From contig JALVZQ010000005.1 in the NCBI GenBank assembly GCA_027037535.1, positions 62,001-126,000 on the forward strand: 64,000 nt of DNA. Reading direction: 5' to 3'. Position 1 is the first letter of the stretch. Each line of letters begins with the position of its first letter. Shown piece by piece: positions 1 to 8,473 of the stretch. The stretch is from Acidilobaceae archaeon. Its GTDB lineage: Archaea; Thermoproteota; Thermoprotei_A; Sulfolobales; Acidilobaceae. The notes under the pieces were generated by a model. That model searched no databases. It had not been told where the DNA came from and worked only from the letters and a program-made list of their open reading frames with translations. A program made the translations under genes and the position numbers.

Positions 1-64
1 AGGGACTCGGCACAAAGACTATACTGCCAATATTATTTTCCTTCACCCACAAATAATTAGCCAT

Positions 65-1933
65 ATGGTGGATGGCAAGGTGCTCGGTTTAAAATGTAAA
101 ATCCTACACGTTGATCTTTCCAGCGAGAAAACCTGGACGGAGATCCTAGGAGAAGATATCTGTGACAAGTTTCTAGGAGGAAAAAGCCTAGGATATTACC
201 TCGTATATAATAGTATTTTGCCTGGAACGGACCCCTTTGACCCAGAGAACGTAATCGTTTTCTCATCAGGACTCCTCAACGCGGTAGCACCAGGCGCCAG
301 CAAGGTATCAGTAGTATCCAAGAGCCCACTCACAGGACTCATACACGACAGCCATGCCGGCGACTTCTTCGGTCCACTGCTTCGAAAAACAGGATACAAT
401 GCACTAGTGATAAAAGGCAAGGCGGAGAAACCAGTCTACCTATGGATAAACAATGACAAAGTAGAGATACGGAGAGCAGACCATCTCTGGGGCCTAAAAA
501 CATCAGAGACAACAGACAAAATAAGATCAGAGACCAGCCTCTCCGCAAGCGTCGCGGCAATAGGACCAGCTGGAGAACGCTTCGTAAGGTTCGCACACAT
601 AGCCTTCGACGTATACCGGGCTGCAGGCCGAGGAGGACTAGGAGCCGTAATGGGGAGCAAAAACCTCAAAGCAGTAGCCGTCTACGGGTCAAACCCAGTG
701 CTAGTCAAAGACCCAGACAGGTTAAAACTCCTAAGAGACTACTGGTTCAAGCACTTCTCCGAGAGCCACCGCTACAATGAGATACGCAACTATGGTACAA
801 CCAACGCTCTCCTATTCGCGGCACAAGCAAGCATGAGCCCCTCATATAACTTCAAGAAGCCATGGATACCGGTAGAACAAGCTGCACGCCTGAGCGGTGA
901 CGCCGTGAAAGAAAAGGAGATCGAGGCACCATGGTTCATACACGGGAAGAGTTGCCCGATCAAATGTGCGAGATATGTCAGAGCAAAATATAAGGGAATC
1001 GAATTCGAGGTCAAACCAGAATACGAGAATCTAGGAATGCTGGGAGCTGCAACAGGCACATTCGAGCTAGACGCAGTACTATACTTCAACCTAGTAGCAG
1101 ACGAGCTAGGAGTCGACACCATCAGCGCCGGGAACACTATAGGCTGGTTCCTCGAGCTCGTAGAAGAGGGCCTCGTGAACCCAGAAGACTACGGAGTGGA
1201 AGCAAAGGGATTCGGCGACGCTGAAGCAATACTAAGACTACTAGAAGACATAGCCTATAGAAGAGGCCTCGGAGCAATACTAGCAGAAGGAGTGAAGAGA
1301 GCAAGCAGAATCCTAGGCATAGGAAAAGAAAAAGCAGTACACGTGAAAGGACTAGAAGCACCTGCCTGGGACCCAAGAGGCCGGAGAACGTACGGACTAA
1401 GCTACGCTACTGCCGACGTGGGAGCAAGCCACCTCCGAGGATGGCCAAGACCACACCAGCCGCCAACTGAGGGACCCGCTAAAGAACTCGTACCAAGCCT
1501 CATAAAAAGCAGAGACAGAGACGCACTATTAGACACACTCGGAATATGCCGGTTCGTCTCCTATCCAATGGACGCAATACAAGACTTCATAGAAGCACTA
1601 ACCGGGACAAGACCAGACGAAGAATACCTACTAAACGCTCCACGGAGAGCAGAACTACTAGCCAGAATATACGCGGTCAAAGCAGGAATGATACCAGGCA
1701 GAGACGACACAATACCACCACGATGGATGGAGCCTATACCAGAAGGCCCACTAAAAGGAGTAAAAGCATTCCTCGACTGGAACGACTTCAAAGAAGCACT
1801 AAAAGAATACTACAAGTTGAGAAACTGGGATCCCGAAACAGGACTACCAACACCAAAAGCAGCAGAAGAACTAGACCTACCAGAACTCATATCCGATATA
1901 GAAATATTACAATCAATGCTATTAACTAAATAA
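65..1933 (+). CDS. Aldehyde ferredoxin oxidoreductase family protein (AOR1)
   Basis: A 622-residue protein of the tungstopterin aldehyde:ferredoxin oxidoreductase family, close to the usual 600-620 residues. Family members oxidise aldehydes to acids in the cytoplasm and pass electrons to ferredoxin. The N-terminal half has the family's typical Gly-rich stretches (FLGGKSLGYYL near residue 37, AAGRGGLGAVMGSKNLKA near 187). The iron-sulfur site usually reads CxxCxxxC plus a late Cys. Here Cys297, Cys301 and Cys495 are present, but the first position is Gly294. The second AOR in this window keeps all four, so this one may carry a 3Fe cluster or a differently ligated one. The ATG at 65 is used; only 64 bases precede it, so operon context is unseen. 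The 3' half is strongly A/C-rich on the coding strand. Family assignment is secure, substrate unknown. Confidence 0.9.
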   Translation: MVDGKVLGLKCKILHVDLSSEKTWTEILGEDICDKFLGGKSLGYYLVYNSILPGTDPFDPENVIVFSSGLLNAVAPGASKVSVVSKSPLTGLIHDSHAGDFFGPLLRKTGYNALVIKGKAEKPVYLWINNDKVEIRRADHLWGLKTSETTDKIRSETSLSASVAAIGPAGERFVRFAHIAFDVYRAAGRGGLGAVMGSKNLKAVAVYGSNPVLVKDPDRLKLLRDYWFKHFSESHRYNEIRNYGTTNALLFAAQASMSPSYNFKKPWIPVEQAARLSGDAVKEKEIEAPWFIHGKSCPIKCARYVRAKYKGIEFEVKPEYENLGMLGAATGTFELDAVLYFNLVADELGVDTISAGNTIGWFLELVEEGLVNPEDYGVEAKGFGDAEAILRLLEDIAYRRGLGAILAEGVKRASRILGIGKEKAVHVKGLEAPAWDPRGRRTYGLSYATADVGASHLRGWPRPHQPPTEGPAKELVPSLIKSRDRDALLDTLGICRFVSYPMDAIQDFIEALTGTRPDEEYLLNAPRRAELLARIYAVKAGMIPGRDDTIPPRWMEPIPEGPLKGVKAFLDWNDFKEALKEYYKLRNWDPETGLPTPKAAEELDLPELISDIEILQSMLLTK

Positions 1934-2351
1934 TCTAAAATTCTATTTTATTCCGTTTTTTATTTATTAATGATAAAATGCACTTATTTGACATTAGTCT
2001 TTGGAGGTAAGGTATCAGTAAGGTGGCCTGTTTCGACACATGAGAGTCAAGGAATCCTCTTTATATCATGTGTTATGCGTTCTTCTTGAATGCAAACATC
2101 TATGATATTAGTTACTAGTGACTAACATGACCAATGCTACAAAATAAATACACAAAGAACACTCCTCTTTTCCAAGATTATTAATTTTAATAATATTATG
2201 CAATATTGACTTAGGAGTATTTATCAACAGAGTCACAGATATGCTGTCTACCTTATTAATAGATTCGAGATGTATAGTATGATAATAGTAGGATGTATAT
2301 GTATGGTTAAGAAGGGGATAGCTAAGTGAACGCCTAAAATAGTAATGTGCA
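1934..2351. other. Intergenic stretch without a recognised gene
   Basis: About 420 A+T-rich bases between the AOR gene and the zinc-ribbon pair. Base composition flips from A/C-rich to T-rich right after the AOR stop. I see short T-runs just after the stop (around 1940-1970) that could end AOR transcription. I see no tRNA, box C/D guide or convincing open frame. Confidence 0.5.
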
Positions 2352-2669
2352 TTGGTGGAGGATTTGAAGCCGAGGTATAGTTATGAGCATCGGGATATTG
2401 GGTTGTGCCCGAAGTGTGGGGCTCCCGCGGACTATGTATATGTTATAGAGGGTCCCATCGACGAGGAGCGCGAGAATGTTCGTGTGAAGGTGAAGGTGTC
2501 TTGTACAGTCTGCGGGTATAGTGACAACAAGAAAATCATATTCCCCGTTAAAGGCCTTAATTTGATAAAGTACCTGTTGGTTCCCGATATTAGGCCTGTT
2601 ATCGAGAAGCTATACATATATTATAAGGTTAGACTAGCTGTCGATGAGCCCGGTGAATCAGGAGAATGA
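2352..2669 (+). CDS. Small zinc-ribbon protein
   Basis: A 105-residue protein with two CxxC knuckles (CPKC near residue 19 and CTVC near 51) separated by a charged beta-rich segment, which is a treble-clef or zinc-ribbon pattern. The C-terminal half is hydrophobic and basic and ends with an acidic tail. No specific family is recognised. The start is TTG at 2352, with a GTG one codon later as an alternative. Its stop overlaps the ATG of the next zinc-ribbon gene (ATGA), so the two are almost certainly co-translated. A role in transcription or RNA binding is only a guess from the fold. Confidence 0.7.
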   Translation: MVEDLKPRYSYEHRDIGLCPKCGAPADYVYVIEGPIDEERENVRVKVKVSCTVCGYSDNKKIIFPVKGLNLIKYLLVPDIRPVIEKLYIYYKVRLAVDEPGESGE

Positions 2670-2869
2670 CCCGATGGAAACTCAAGTGTACGGAGTGCGG
2701 GAAGGAGTGGATACTCCCGGTCAGCTATGACTTGAAATCGATGGGCAAGATCTACCATTATTGTCCGTACTGTAAGAAAAACACGTTCCATATAGTGCTA
2801 GAGAGGATCGAAGACGAGCCTAGCGGAGGATCCGGCCAAGAACGCCGTGATAACGGAGAATCCCAGTGA
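2666..2869 (+). CDS. Small zinc-ribbon protein, partner of the preceding gene
   Basis: A 67-residue protein with the pattern CTEC then CPYC about 25 residues apart, a classic single zinc ribbon, followed by a hydrophilic tail rich in Glu, Gly and Arg. It starts by ATGA overlap with the upstream zinc-ribbon gene. Its 3' end overlaps the 3' end of the convergent ThrRS editing gene by 50 bases. The function is unknown. Crenarchaea encode many single-ribbon proteins of this size that accompany transcription or translation machinery. Confidence 0.7.
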   Translation: MTRWKLKCTECGKEWILPVSYDLKSMGKIYHYCPYCKKNTFHIVLERIEDEPSGGSGQERRDNGESQ

Positions 2870-4166
2870 CCTCGTCTACTAGGCTGGTTACTGGGAGTAC
2901 TTCCTGCCTTCCTGTCTCCCATCTACGTCTGACCATGACTGTACCTGTCGCTGCCTCCCTCTCCCCTATTACAACGGTATAGGGGATCCATCTCTTGGCT
3001 GCATGGCGGATCCGTGTCCCTATGCTTTGTCCCGGTCCTAGTAGTTCGACGTTGACTCCTCGGCCTGCTAGTTCTTGGGCTAGTGTCCTAGTATAGTCCA
3101 TTACTTTGTCTGAGACTGGTATTAGGGCTAGGGTTATTGGGTGAAGCCATATCGGTAAGTATGGAGTTTTGCCTGCTTTTTCGGCTTGTATGGATTCTCT
3201 TGCTAGTATTGTCTCGAATATTGTTTTGAGCGGTCCTATCACTGTCTTATCATTTTTGGAGGCTGCGATTGGTATTGTGTAGTCGGAGATCTTTGCCCCG
3301 TATATCTTGAGGTCTCCGTACTCGTAGACTACTAGATTTTCCTGGCTGAATCCTTCATACATTGCTTCGAGGATCTCTTGAGTGTTGCTTGTATTGATAA
3401 CGTAGAATGTTTCTTCTAGCACACATTTCCCGGTGTAGACTCCTGGAGATGCCTCATCACCTGTGGTATAGTACAGGAGCCCTTCTACTCCTTTCACTCC
3501 GAGTACATTTTCTTTTATTTGAAGAATTGTATCTGTTAGAGACTCTATTTTCCTGTGTATTCTCCTCGTTATTTCTTGATGTTGCCAGCTAGTGCAGTGG
3601 TTTGTCTGGAATACTTCTAGTTTCTGTCTGAGAAGTTTACTTTCATTTAGATAGATCTTGGGAGTGTTTAGTATCCAGTCTGGAAGTACTTTTCCTTCTA
3701 CCGCTTCTTTAACTGACTTGTATGGTTTCTCTCCTATTACGAACAGTGTTGGTCTTGTCCTAATTGTTCTGCTAAGCTCTGATAGGGGATGTCCCTTGAC
3801 TGCTATCTCCAGTCTCTTGTACCATCCGAATGGAACCCTGTGGACATGTCCATTGTATAGTTTTTTGACTTCTGTCTCTAGGTCTATGAGGAGCTTATGT
3901 GCTTTTGGAGGTTTAGCGAGTTCACTACTTAGATGCGCGTAGGGATAGAGAACTATTGTTTTTTCCTTAACCTGGTTTACCGTATAGTCTACTATGTTTG
4001 ATGCTGCTTCCTCGACCGTCTCATTATTATCACTTGCCTCTATCGTGATAAAGGCCACGACGCATGGGCCGTATTCTCCCTCTCCAGGCGGGTCTGGAGG
4101 CTTTTTTAGGGCTTTTTTGAGGGTCTTATAGTAGAGTCTCTCGGCGTGAAATAGGAGTATTCTCAT
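2820..4166 (-). CDS. Free-standing threonyl-tRNA editing protein (ThrRS-ed)
   Basis: A 448-residue protein whose N-terminal ~140 residues match the archaeal ThrRS editing domain (start MRILLFHAER, with CVVAFITIE and LYPYAHLSS segments), which hydrolyses Ser mis-attached to tRNA-Thr. The middle is a remnant of a class II synthetase region without convincing catalytic motifs. The C-terminal ~110 residues resemble a class II anticodon-binding domain (WLHPITLALIPVSDK, LAGRGVNVELLGPGQSIGTRIRHA). This is the arrangement of the split crenarchaeal ThrRS, in which aminoacylation and editing are on separate proteins. The partner synthetase is not in this window. The gene is convergent with the zinc-ribbon pair and overlaps it by 50 bases. 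Confidence 0.85.
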   Translation of the reverse strand: MRILLFHAERLYYKTLKKALKKPPDPPGEGEYGPCVVAFITIEASDNNETVEEAASNIVDYTVNQVKEKTIVLYPYAHLSSELAKPPKAHKLLIDLETEVKKLYNGHVHRVPFGWYKRLEIAVKGHPLSELSRTIRTRPTLFVIGEKPYKSVKEAVEGKVLPDWILNTPKIYLNESKLLRQKLEVFQTNHCTSWQHQEITRRIHRKIESLTDTILQIKENVLGVKGVEGLLYYTTGDEASPGVYTGKCVLEETFYVINTSNTQEILEAMYEGFSQENLVVYEYGDLKIYGAKISDYTIPIAASKNDKTVIGPLKTIFETILARESIQAEKAGKTPYLPIWLHPITLALIPVSDKVMDYTRTLAQELAGRGVNVELLGPGQSIGTRIRHAAKRWIPYTVVIGEREAATGTVMVRRRWETGRQEVLPVTSLVDEVTGILRYHGVLGRILR

Positions 4167-4209
4167 TTCTGCCTTTCCCTCTCTAGTATTGTTTCTATCC
4201 TGTTATACA

Positions 4210-4821
4210 CTATAATTTAGCTAGTAGTATCTTATAGATAAGTGGAGCTGATCCTGCTATTGTCGCCCCGAGTAGGTTTACTCCTATTGTTTTTCGTAGT
4301 CCGTAGATAGTTAGCATGGTTCCGATTACTAGTAGGATAAGGCTGATCACGCTACTTGTTGCCGAGACTAGTGAGGCTAGTGATAAGTTTCCTTCCAATT
4401 CTAATACTACTATTCTTAGAGCATATGGGAGAAGACTGCTTGATCTTATAATGTAGACGTCCAATATGCCTCGTTTTCTCGGAAATGGTACGAGGAGGAG
4501 CGCGATTATTGTCGCGTCTAATACTACTGCTATTATGGGAAATGCGAAGCTATATAGGAATGCTTTTAGCGGTGATGTGAAGAACCCAGCTATATTTATC
4601 GACAGGAGTGATCTCACTAGTTCTATTAGTAGTAGGAGGAAGAATGTTATCATTGAGGCTCCTATCCATGAGCCAGTGTATATTATGGCCTTAGCGTAGA
4701 TGCCATAGGTATCCAATAGTTTTCCCAGACCCGAGAAGTAACGTCTTGGAGAGACCACGGCCTTTATCGGGGCAGTTAGACCCGTAATGAATGATAGTTT
4801 CTGTTTTGCCTCTTCCAGCAT
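4210..4821 (-). CDS. Multi-spanning membrane protein, Yip1-like
   Basis: A 203-residue protein with about five predicted membrane segments (near residues 50-72, 85-112, 125-140, 148-170 and 180-200). The N-terminal part (ITGLTAPIKAVVSPRRYF, then a Gly/Tyr-containing loop before the first span) resembles Yip1-domain proteins of archaea and bacteria. No catalytic residues are visible. It lies 43 bases beyond the start of the editing protein gene on the same strand and downstream of the antiporter gene, so the three may be co-transcribed. The Yip1 assignment is tentative; that it is an integral membrane protein is clear. Confidence 0.65.
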   Translation of the reverse strand: MLEEAKQKLSFITGLTAPIKAVVSPRRYFSGLGKLLDTYGIYAKAIIYTGSWIGASMITFFLLLLIELVRSLLSINIAGFFTSPLKAFLYSFAFPIIAVVLDATIIALLLVPFPRKRGILDVYIIRSSSLLPYALRIVVLELEGNLSLASLVSATSSVISLILLVIGTMLTIYGLRKTIGVNLLGATIAGSAPLIYKILLAKL

Positions 4822-4870
4822 CTTAATGCGCCTATATTGAATAGTATCTGGATACTGTTGGAGATATAGT

Positions 4871-6097
4871 TTATGGTTCTTCTATTACTGGGGACTTCGA
4901 TATAACGGCACTTAGCGTTGTAGCCAGTATAGCGGATAATATTATTGCACCTGCGAGTTCTGGGCTCAGTACTCCTATTTGCTTACCTGTATATGCTATA
5001 ACGGTTGATACTGTAAGTCTCGCTCCAAATACGCTTGAGATCTTTAGTCTCCTGAAGCCCGCCATTATATATAGGCTCGCATGTGTGAGTAGAACCTTTG
5101 CAGGGTAGCTGGCAGCTAAGAGTATGAATGCTAGTATTATGCTTCCCTTGATGTCTCCAGGCATAGCGGCTATTCCTGCGTTTAGGAAGAATATTGGTGC
5201 TAGGAAGCCGAATGTTAGGCCGAGGACTTTTTCTTCGACGTGTTTTCTCTTTGCTACGAATTTTCTTGTTGTTACCCCGAGAAGAAATGCGAAGAGTATC
5301 GCGTGCATTCCTGCTAGTTCTGAGACTAATGCCGCGGCTATGAGTACTGCGAGTATCGTTCTGAGCTCTGCTTCCGCGCTACTGTGCGGTAGATATAGTA
5401 TTAGTTTGCCGAATAATATCGGGAAGACAACTACGAGTATGAAGTAGAATAGCATCGTGAGGCTTTTCGCGCTTACTAGAAACGTGAATATTAGTACTAC
5501 GGCTACATCTGCTACCATGCTTGTCGCGAAGATGAGTTGTCCTATGCTTCTTCTGAGCAGGCCCTTCATCTTGATTATTGAATATACAATCGCCACGCCT
5601 GTAGTTGATACTGCGAGTGCTGCTAGGAAGCTTGTCTCGAGCGGATAGTCTAAGAGCAGGTGGAGTACTGATCCAGTCACGATCATTGGGGCTGTGAAGC
5701 TTATTGTTCCTGCGATAAGGCTTTTCTTAAGGTTTCTTCTTAGTACTGGTGGGTCTATTTCTAGGCCTGCTACATACATTATGAATACGCTTCCCGCTAG
5801 GGCTAAGAGTCCGATGGTGTCATTTGTCTTAATGCCGAAATATGCAGCTGTGAATCCGAAGAGGATCTCGAATATTGCTGGTGCTATGCCGAGAGCGTCC
5901 GAGAGGAAGCTTGAGGCCATTATTAATGATGCAATTACTGCCAGGAAGTAGAGTTCATGTACTTCATGTTCTAGTTGTTCCCCATAGTTTATTTCTACGA
6001 GGAATGTTGCTATTGCTATGCTTATTCCTAGAAATCCTAGTATCCATCTGCTCCTAAGCATCGATGTTATCCGTTTTAGTATTGGTCTTGGCGTCAT
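4871..6097 (-). CDS. Kef/CPA2-type monovalent cation:proton antiporter
   Basis: A 408-residue, highly hydrophobic protein with 11-13 predicted membrane segments. Segments match the CPA2 (Kef/NapA) fold: a long helix with VFIMYVAGLEIDPPVL (residues ~103-118), AALAVSTTGVAIVYSIIKMKGLL with the unwound-helix Thr-Gly, and FATSMVADVAVVLIF with the conserved acidic residue of the ion site. There is no C-terminal RCK/TrkA-N regulatory domain, so it is the membrane domain only. It exchanges Na+ or K+ for H+ across the cytoplasmic membrane; which ion cannot be read from the sequence. The start is ATG at 6097, with promoter-like A/T-rich sequence upstream. Confidence 0.88.
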   Translation of the reverse strand: MTPRPILKRITSMLRSRWILGFLGISIAIATFLVEINYGEQLEHEVHELYFLAVIASLIMASSFLSDALGIAPAIFEILFGFTAAYFGIKTNDTIGLLALAGSVFIMYVAGLEIDPPVLRRNLKKSLIAGTISFTAPMIVTGSVLHLLLDYPLETSFLAALAVSTTGVAIVYSIIKMKGLLRRSIGQLIFATSMVADVAVVLIFTFLVSAKSLTMLFYFILVVVFPILFGKLILYLPHSSAEAELRTILAVLIAAALVSELAGMHAILFAFLLGVTTRKFVAKRKHVEEKVLGLTFGFLAPIFFLNAGIAAMPGDIKGSIILAFILLAASYPAKVLLTHASLYIMAGFRRLKISSVFGARLTVSTVIAYTGKQIGVLSPELAGAIILSAILATTLSAVISKSPVIEEP

Positions 6098-6291
6098 TGT
6101 TGTTGTCCTCCTATTGCTGTTCTATTCCTGTTGTAGATGATGATAACAGGTACCCTTAATGTCCTGTCTGCATGCCTAGAAATAAATATGATCTATATAA
6201 TTCTTTTTTGTAACATTTTTCATATAATATTGAAGATAAAACCAATAAAAACAACAATACCCTGCTGGAGAAGAAGGAGAGGATAGACACA

Positions 6292-6717
6292 ATGGAACAT
6301 GACCTCGTAGAATGCACTAGGAAGTTACCCACTCTGAAGCTACCCTATGCATCACGGAACCCTAAGAACATGGCTAAACGCCTAAAGCCCACTAGGTGCG
6401 ACGGCTACTATGCCTTTGAGGTCTGCGAGGGATTCACATGCTACATGTGTGTTTTCCCTGAGGAACCACGTGTGTCTATCGAGCGTGTATATGTAAATGA
6501 TATCCTCAGCGGGCTTAGACACCGTCTACCTGAGGTGAAGCTAGAGTGCTGTAATATGATAATAGCTAAAAGTGTATGGCGGGGAGGACTCATGAGAATT
6601 GAAGAATTAACTTGCCCAGTCAAGGTAATCGGTGGTCGCTTACTGGTATGGAGAAAGGAGATTGAATGTGTGGATTTGCAGGAGTGCTTGTCTCTAGCAT
6701 ATTCGTCTAAGGAGTAG
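6292..6717 (+). CDS. Uncharacterised cysteine-containing protein
   Basis: A 141-residue soluble protein of unknown family. It contains eight or more Cys, including FTCYMCVFPEEP near residue 46 and ECCNMI near 85, and ends near a CVDLQEC motif. The Cys are irregularly spaced, so a single zinc ribbon is not obvious; disulfides or a small metal site are possible. The ATG at 6292 follows a purine-rich stretch (GGAGAAGAAGGAGAGGA) that could serve as ribosome-binding site. It ends 7 bases from the stop of the convergent radA gene. No homologue is recognised. Confidence 0.6.
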   Translation: MEHDLVECTRKLPTLKLPYASRNPKNMAKRLKPTRCDGYYAFEVCEGFTCYMCVFPEEPRVSIERVYVNDILSGLRHRLPEVKLECCNMIIAKSVWRGGLMRIEELTCPVKVIGGRLLVWRKEIECVDLQECLSLAYSSKE

Positions 6718-6724
6718 GCCTGTG

Positions 6725-7687
6725 CTACTCTGGGTCCCTTATACCCCACTCGGTAATGACGAATACGGTCTCTCCCTCTGGAAGGTGTGGCGCGTCGACT
6801 ATCCTGGCAATTCTCTTGTTGCCCCGGCTCTTCTTCAACTGTACTCTTACGCCTGGAGCATGGTAGAGTACGTGTCCTCCAACCGCCTGGGTCGGGTCAC
6901 CATAGAACACGTCTGGCCTAGCCATGACCTGGTTTGTAATCACTACCGCAACATTATAGATCTCGGATAACCTGGATAACTGGTGTAGATGCTTGTTTAA
7001 TAGCTGCTGCCTCATAGCCAGGTTCTCTCTGCCCGGGTACTCGGCCCTGAAATGCCCAGTCACGCTGTCCACCACGACAAGCTTGATATTCTCCCTCTTC
7101 AACATATCAAACAACTGATCCACGATGGCCATCTGGTGATGACTGTTTATCGCCCTTATCCAGTAAATGTTCTCCATAACCTCGTCCGGGTCAAGGCCTA
7201 CTCCGCGAGCCATCTGCTCAATACGCTCCCACCTAAAAGTTCCCTCGGTATCAATATAGACTGCCTTAGCCTGTAATCCACCTTTATCCTCTGGAAGCTG
7301 TACGTTAACCGCTAACTGGTGACACAGCTGAGTCTTTCCTGAGCCGAACTCTCCATAGAATTCTGTTATTGTTCTTGTTTCTACTCCTCCTCCGAGTAGT
7401 TGGTCTAGGTTCCTGCTTCCTGTTGTTATTTTCTTGACGTTTAGCCGTTCTCGTTTTAGGTCTAGCGCTGTTTTGAAGCGTATGTCGAGCGCGTCTCTTG
7501 CGGCTTGTATTATTTTCTGGGCGGTTGGTAGTGGTATTCCTGTTACTTGGCTTATTTCGTGTGGTGTTGCTACTGCTATTGCTTCTATGCTTGTGAAGCC
7601 TGCTTCTATTAGTTTGTGTGCTGTTGCGGGCCCTATTCCTGGGAGGTCCGTGATGTCTTTGGGTTTTTTGTCGTCTTTTTCGGGCAT
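6725..7687 (-). CDS. radA: DNA repair and recombination protein RadA
   Basis: The archaeal RecA/Rad51 recombinase: 320 residues from ATG at 7687 ([11 protein letters not shown]), preceded by a strong GGAGGGG ribosome-binding site. The frame extends further upstream, but the RBS and family length support this start. The N-terminal helix-hairpin-helix domain ([16 protein letters not shown]) is followed by the ATPase core with Walker A GEFGSGKT, Walker B LVVVDSVT and the L2 region. It forms filaments on single-stranded DNA and drives strand exchange. Base use differs between the two parts of the gene: the 5' third is A/C-rich on the coding strand, the rest is not. Confidence 0.97.
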   Translation of the reverse strand: MPEKDDKKPKDITDLPGIGPATAHKLIEAGFTSIEAIAVATPHEISQVTGIPLPTAQKIIQAARDALDIRFKTALDLKRERLNVKKITTGSRNLDQLLGGGVETRTITEFYGEFGSGKTQLCHQLAVNVQLPEDKGGLQAKAVYIDTEGTFRWERIEQMARGVGLDPDEVMENIYWIRAINSHHQMAIVDQLFDMLKRENIKLVVVDSVTGHFRAEYPGRENLAMRQQLLNKHLHQLSRLSEIYNVAVVITNQVMARPDVFYGDPTQAVGGHVLYHAPGVRVQLKKSRGNKRIARIVDAPHLPEGETVFVITEWGIRDPE

Positions 7688-7885
7688 GTCTTTCAATCCC
7701 CTCCGTTGATTAATCGTGTGATTAGGGCTAATATAGGAGTAGTAGATGTGTTGCCTCCATAGATAGTGGGGGTGTAGTGGATTTATTATGGTATAGGCCG
7801 GTGTTAACCGGGGAGTTAACACTCCACGAACCACAATAAAAAACAAAGACCACACAACACATCCAAATACAATAGGGCACACCAC
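7688..7885. promoter_or_regulatory. Divergent promoter region radA / 7886 operon with central palindrome
   Basis: About 200 bases separate radA from the plus-strand membrane-protein operon. The left half is G/T-rich and the right half A/C-rich on the plus strand, with the change at the palindrome at 7801-7822. The palindrome lies about 115 bases from the radA start and 65 bases from the next start, so it could be an operator for either gene. Confidence 0.4.
7801..7822. repeat. Perfect palindrome GTGTTAAC-CGGGGA-GTTAACAC
   Basis: Two 8-base arms form a perfect inverted repeat with a 6-base spacer. Related copies occur at 12051-12072 (one arm mismatch, spacer identical bar one base when read on the minus strand) and at 31131-31148 (identical 18-base core). 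Plus-strand composition flips from G/T-rich to A/C-rich exactly here. It could be a protein-binding site or a remnant of a mobile element. Function unknown. Confidence 0.6.
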
Positions 7886-8473
7886 ATGCAGAAAACCTGC
7901 AATACATCATCAAGACCACTGAAAATCCTCTACGCACTAACAATAACAATGATAGCAGCATTAACTATTGCATTACTATTAATATACAGCTCTCCAGCAA
8001 ACCCGCTCCTAAAAAACACCGCTACAGCTATCCTAATAGCGTTCACAACACTGGTCCTAGTGTATCACCAGAAAAAATACGGTAAACTGGTCAAGACCCT
8101 AAAAGACCTATGTAAAGTCTGCGGTGGAGACCCACGATATCTCTACAGAAGATACACATACTACTGTCAATTAGATGACATTATTCTAGCATACAACAGC
8201 GTCCTAAACAAACTATACGCTATAAGGATACATGAAGTCTTCAGTGAGAAAAAGTACAGTCCCGGAACACCACTAAACTACTATACAGTAAAACTATACG
8301 ATGGAAGAACAAGGAAACACGACTCCACGACACTGTTCAGGGGTGAAGCAGAAATAGTAGACCCATACACTAACAAAATAATAAGGGGCTCCATGACGAT
8401 CGCGTACTCCCCCGTAGAATCAGAGCTCGAAACACTAGCTAGGAGACTCCTTAGAATGGTGAACAAGAAATGA
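7886..8473 (+). CDS. Membrane protein of unknown function with two N-terminal spans
   Basis: A 195-residue protein. A hydrophilic start is followed by two adjacent membrane segments (residues ~13-34 and ~41-60), then a soluble, presumably cytoplasmic, domain of ~135 residues with a CKVCGG motif near residue 76. No family is recognised. The listed start is ATG at 7886; it directly follows an A/C-rich leader. Its stop overlaps the ATG of the exported protein gene at 8470 (ATGA), so the two are co-translated and probably work together at the membrane. Confidence 0.65.
   Translation: MQKTCNTSSRPLKILYALTITMIAALTIALLLIYSSPANPLLKNTATAILIAFTTLVLVYHQKKYGKLVKTLKDLCKVCGGDPRYLYRRYTYYCQLDDIILAYNSVLNKLYAIRIHEVFSEKKYSPGTPLNYYTVKLYDGRTRKHDSTTLFRGEAEIVDPYTNKIIRGSMTIAYSPVESELETLARRLLRMVNKK

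Noticed and set aside
1546-1929. Arg/Thr-rich plus-strand open frame inside AOR1
   Set aside because: A frame-shifted shadow of the AOR gene's A/C-rich 3' end.
6131-6175. Box C/D guide RNA starting at ATGATGA near 6135
   Set aside because: A box C match is present but no CTGA box D follows at a suitable distance.
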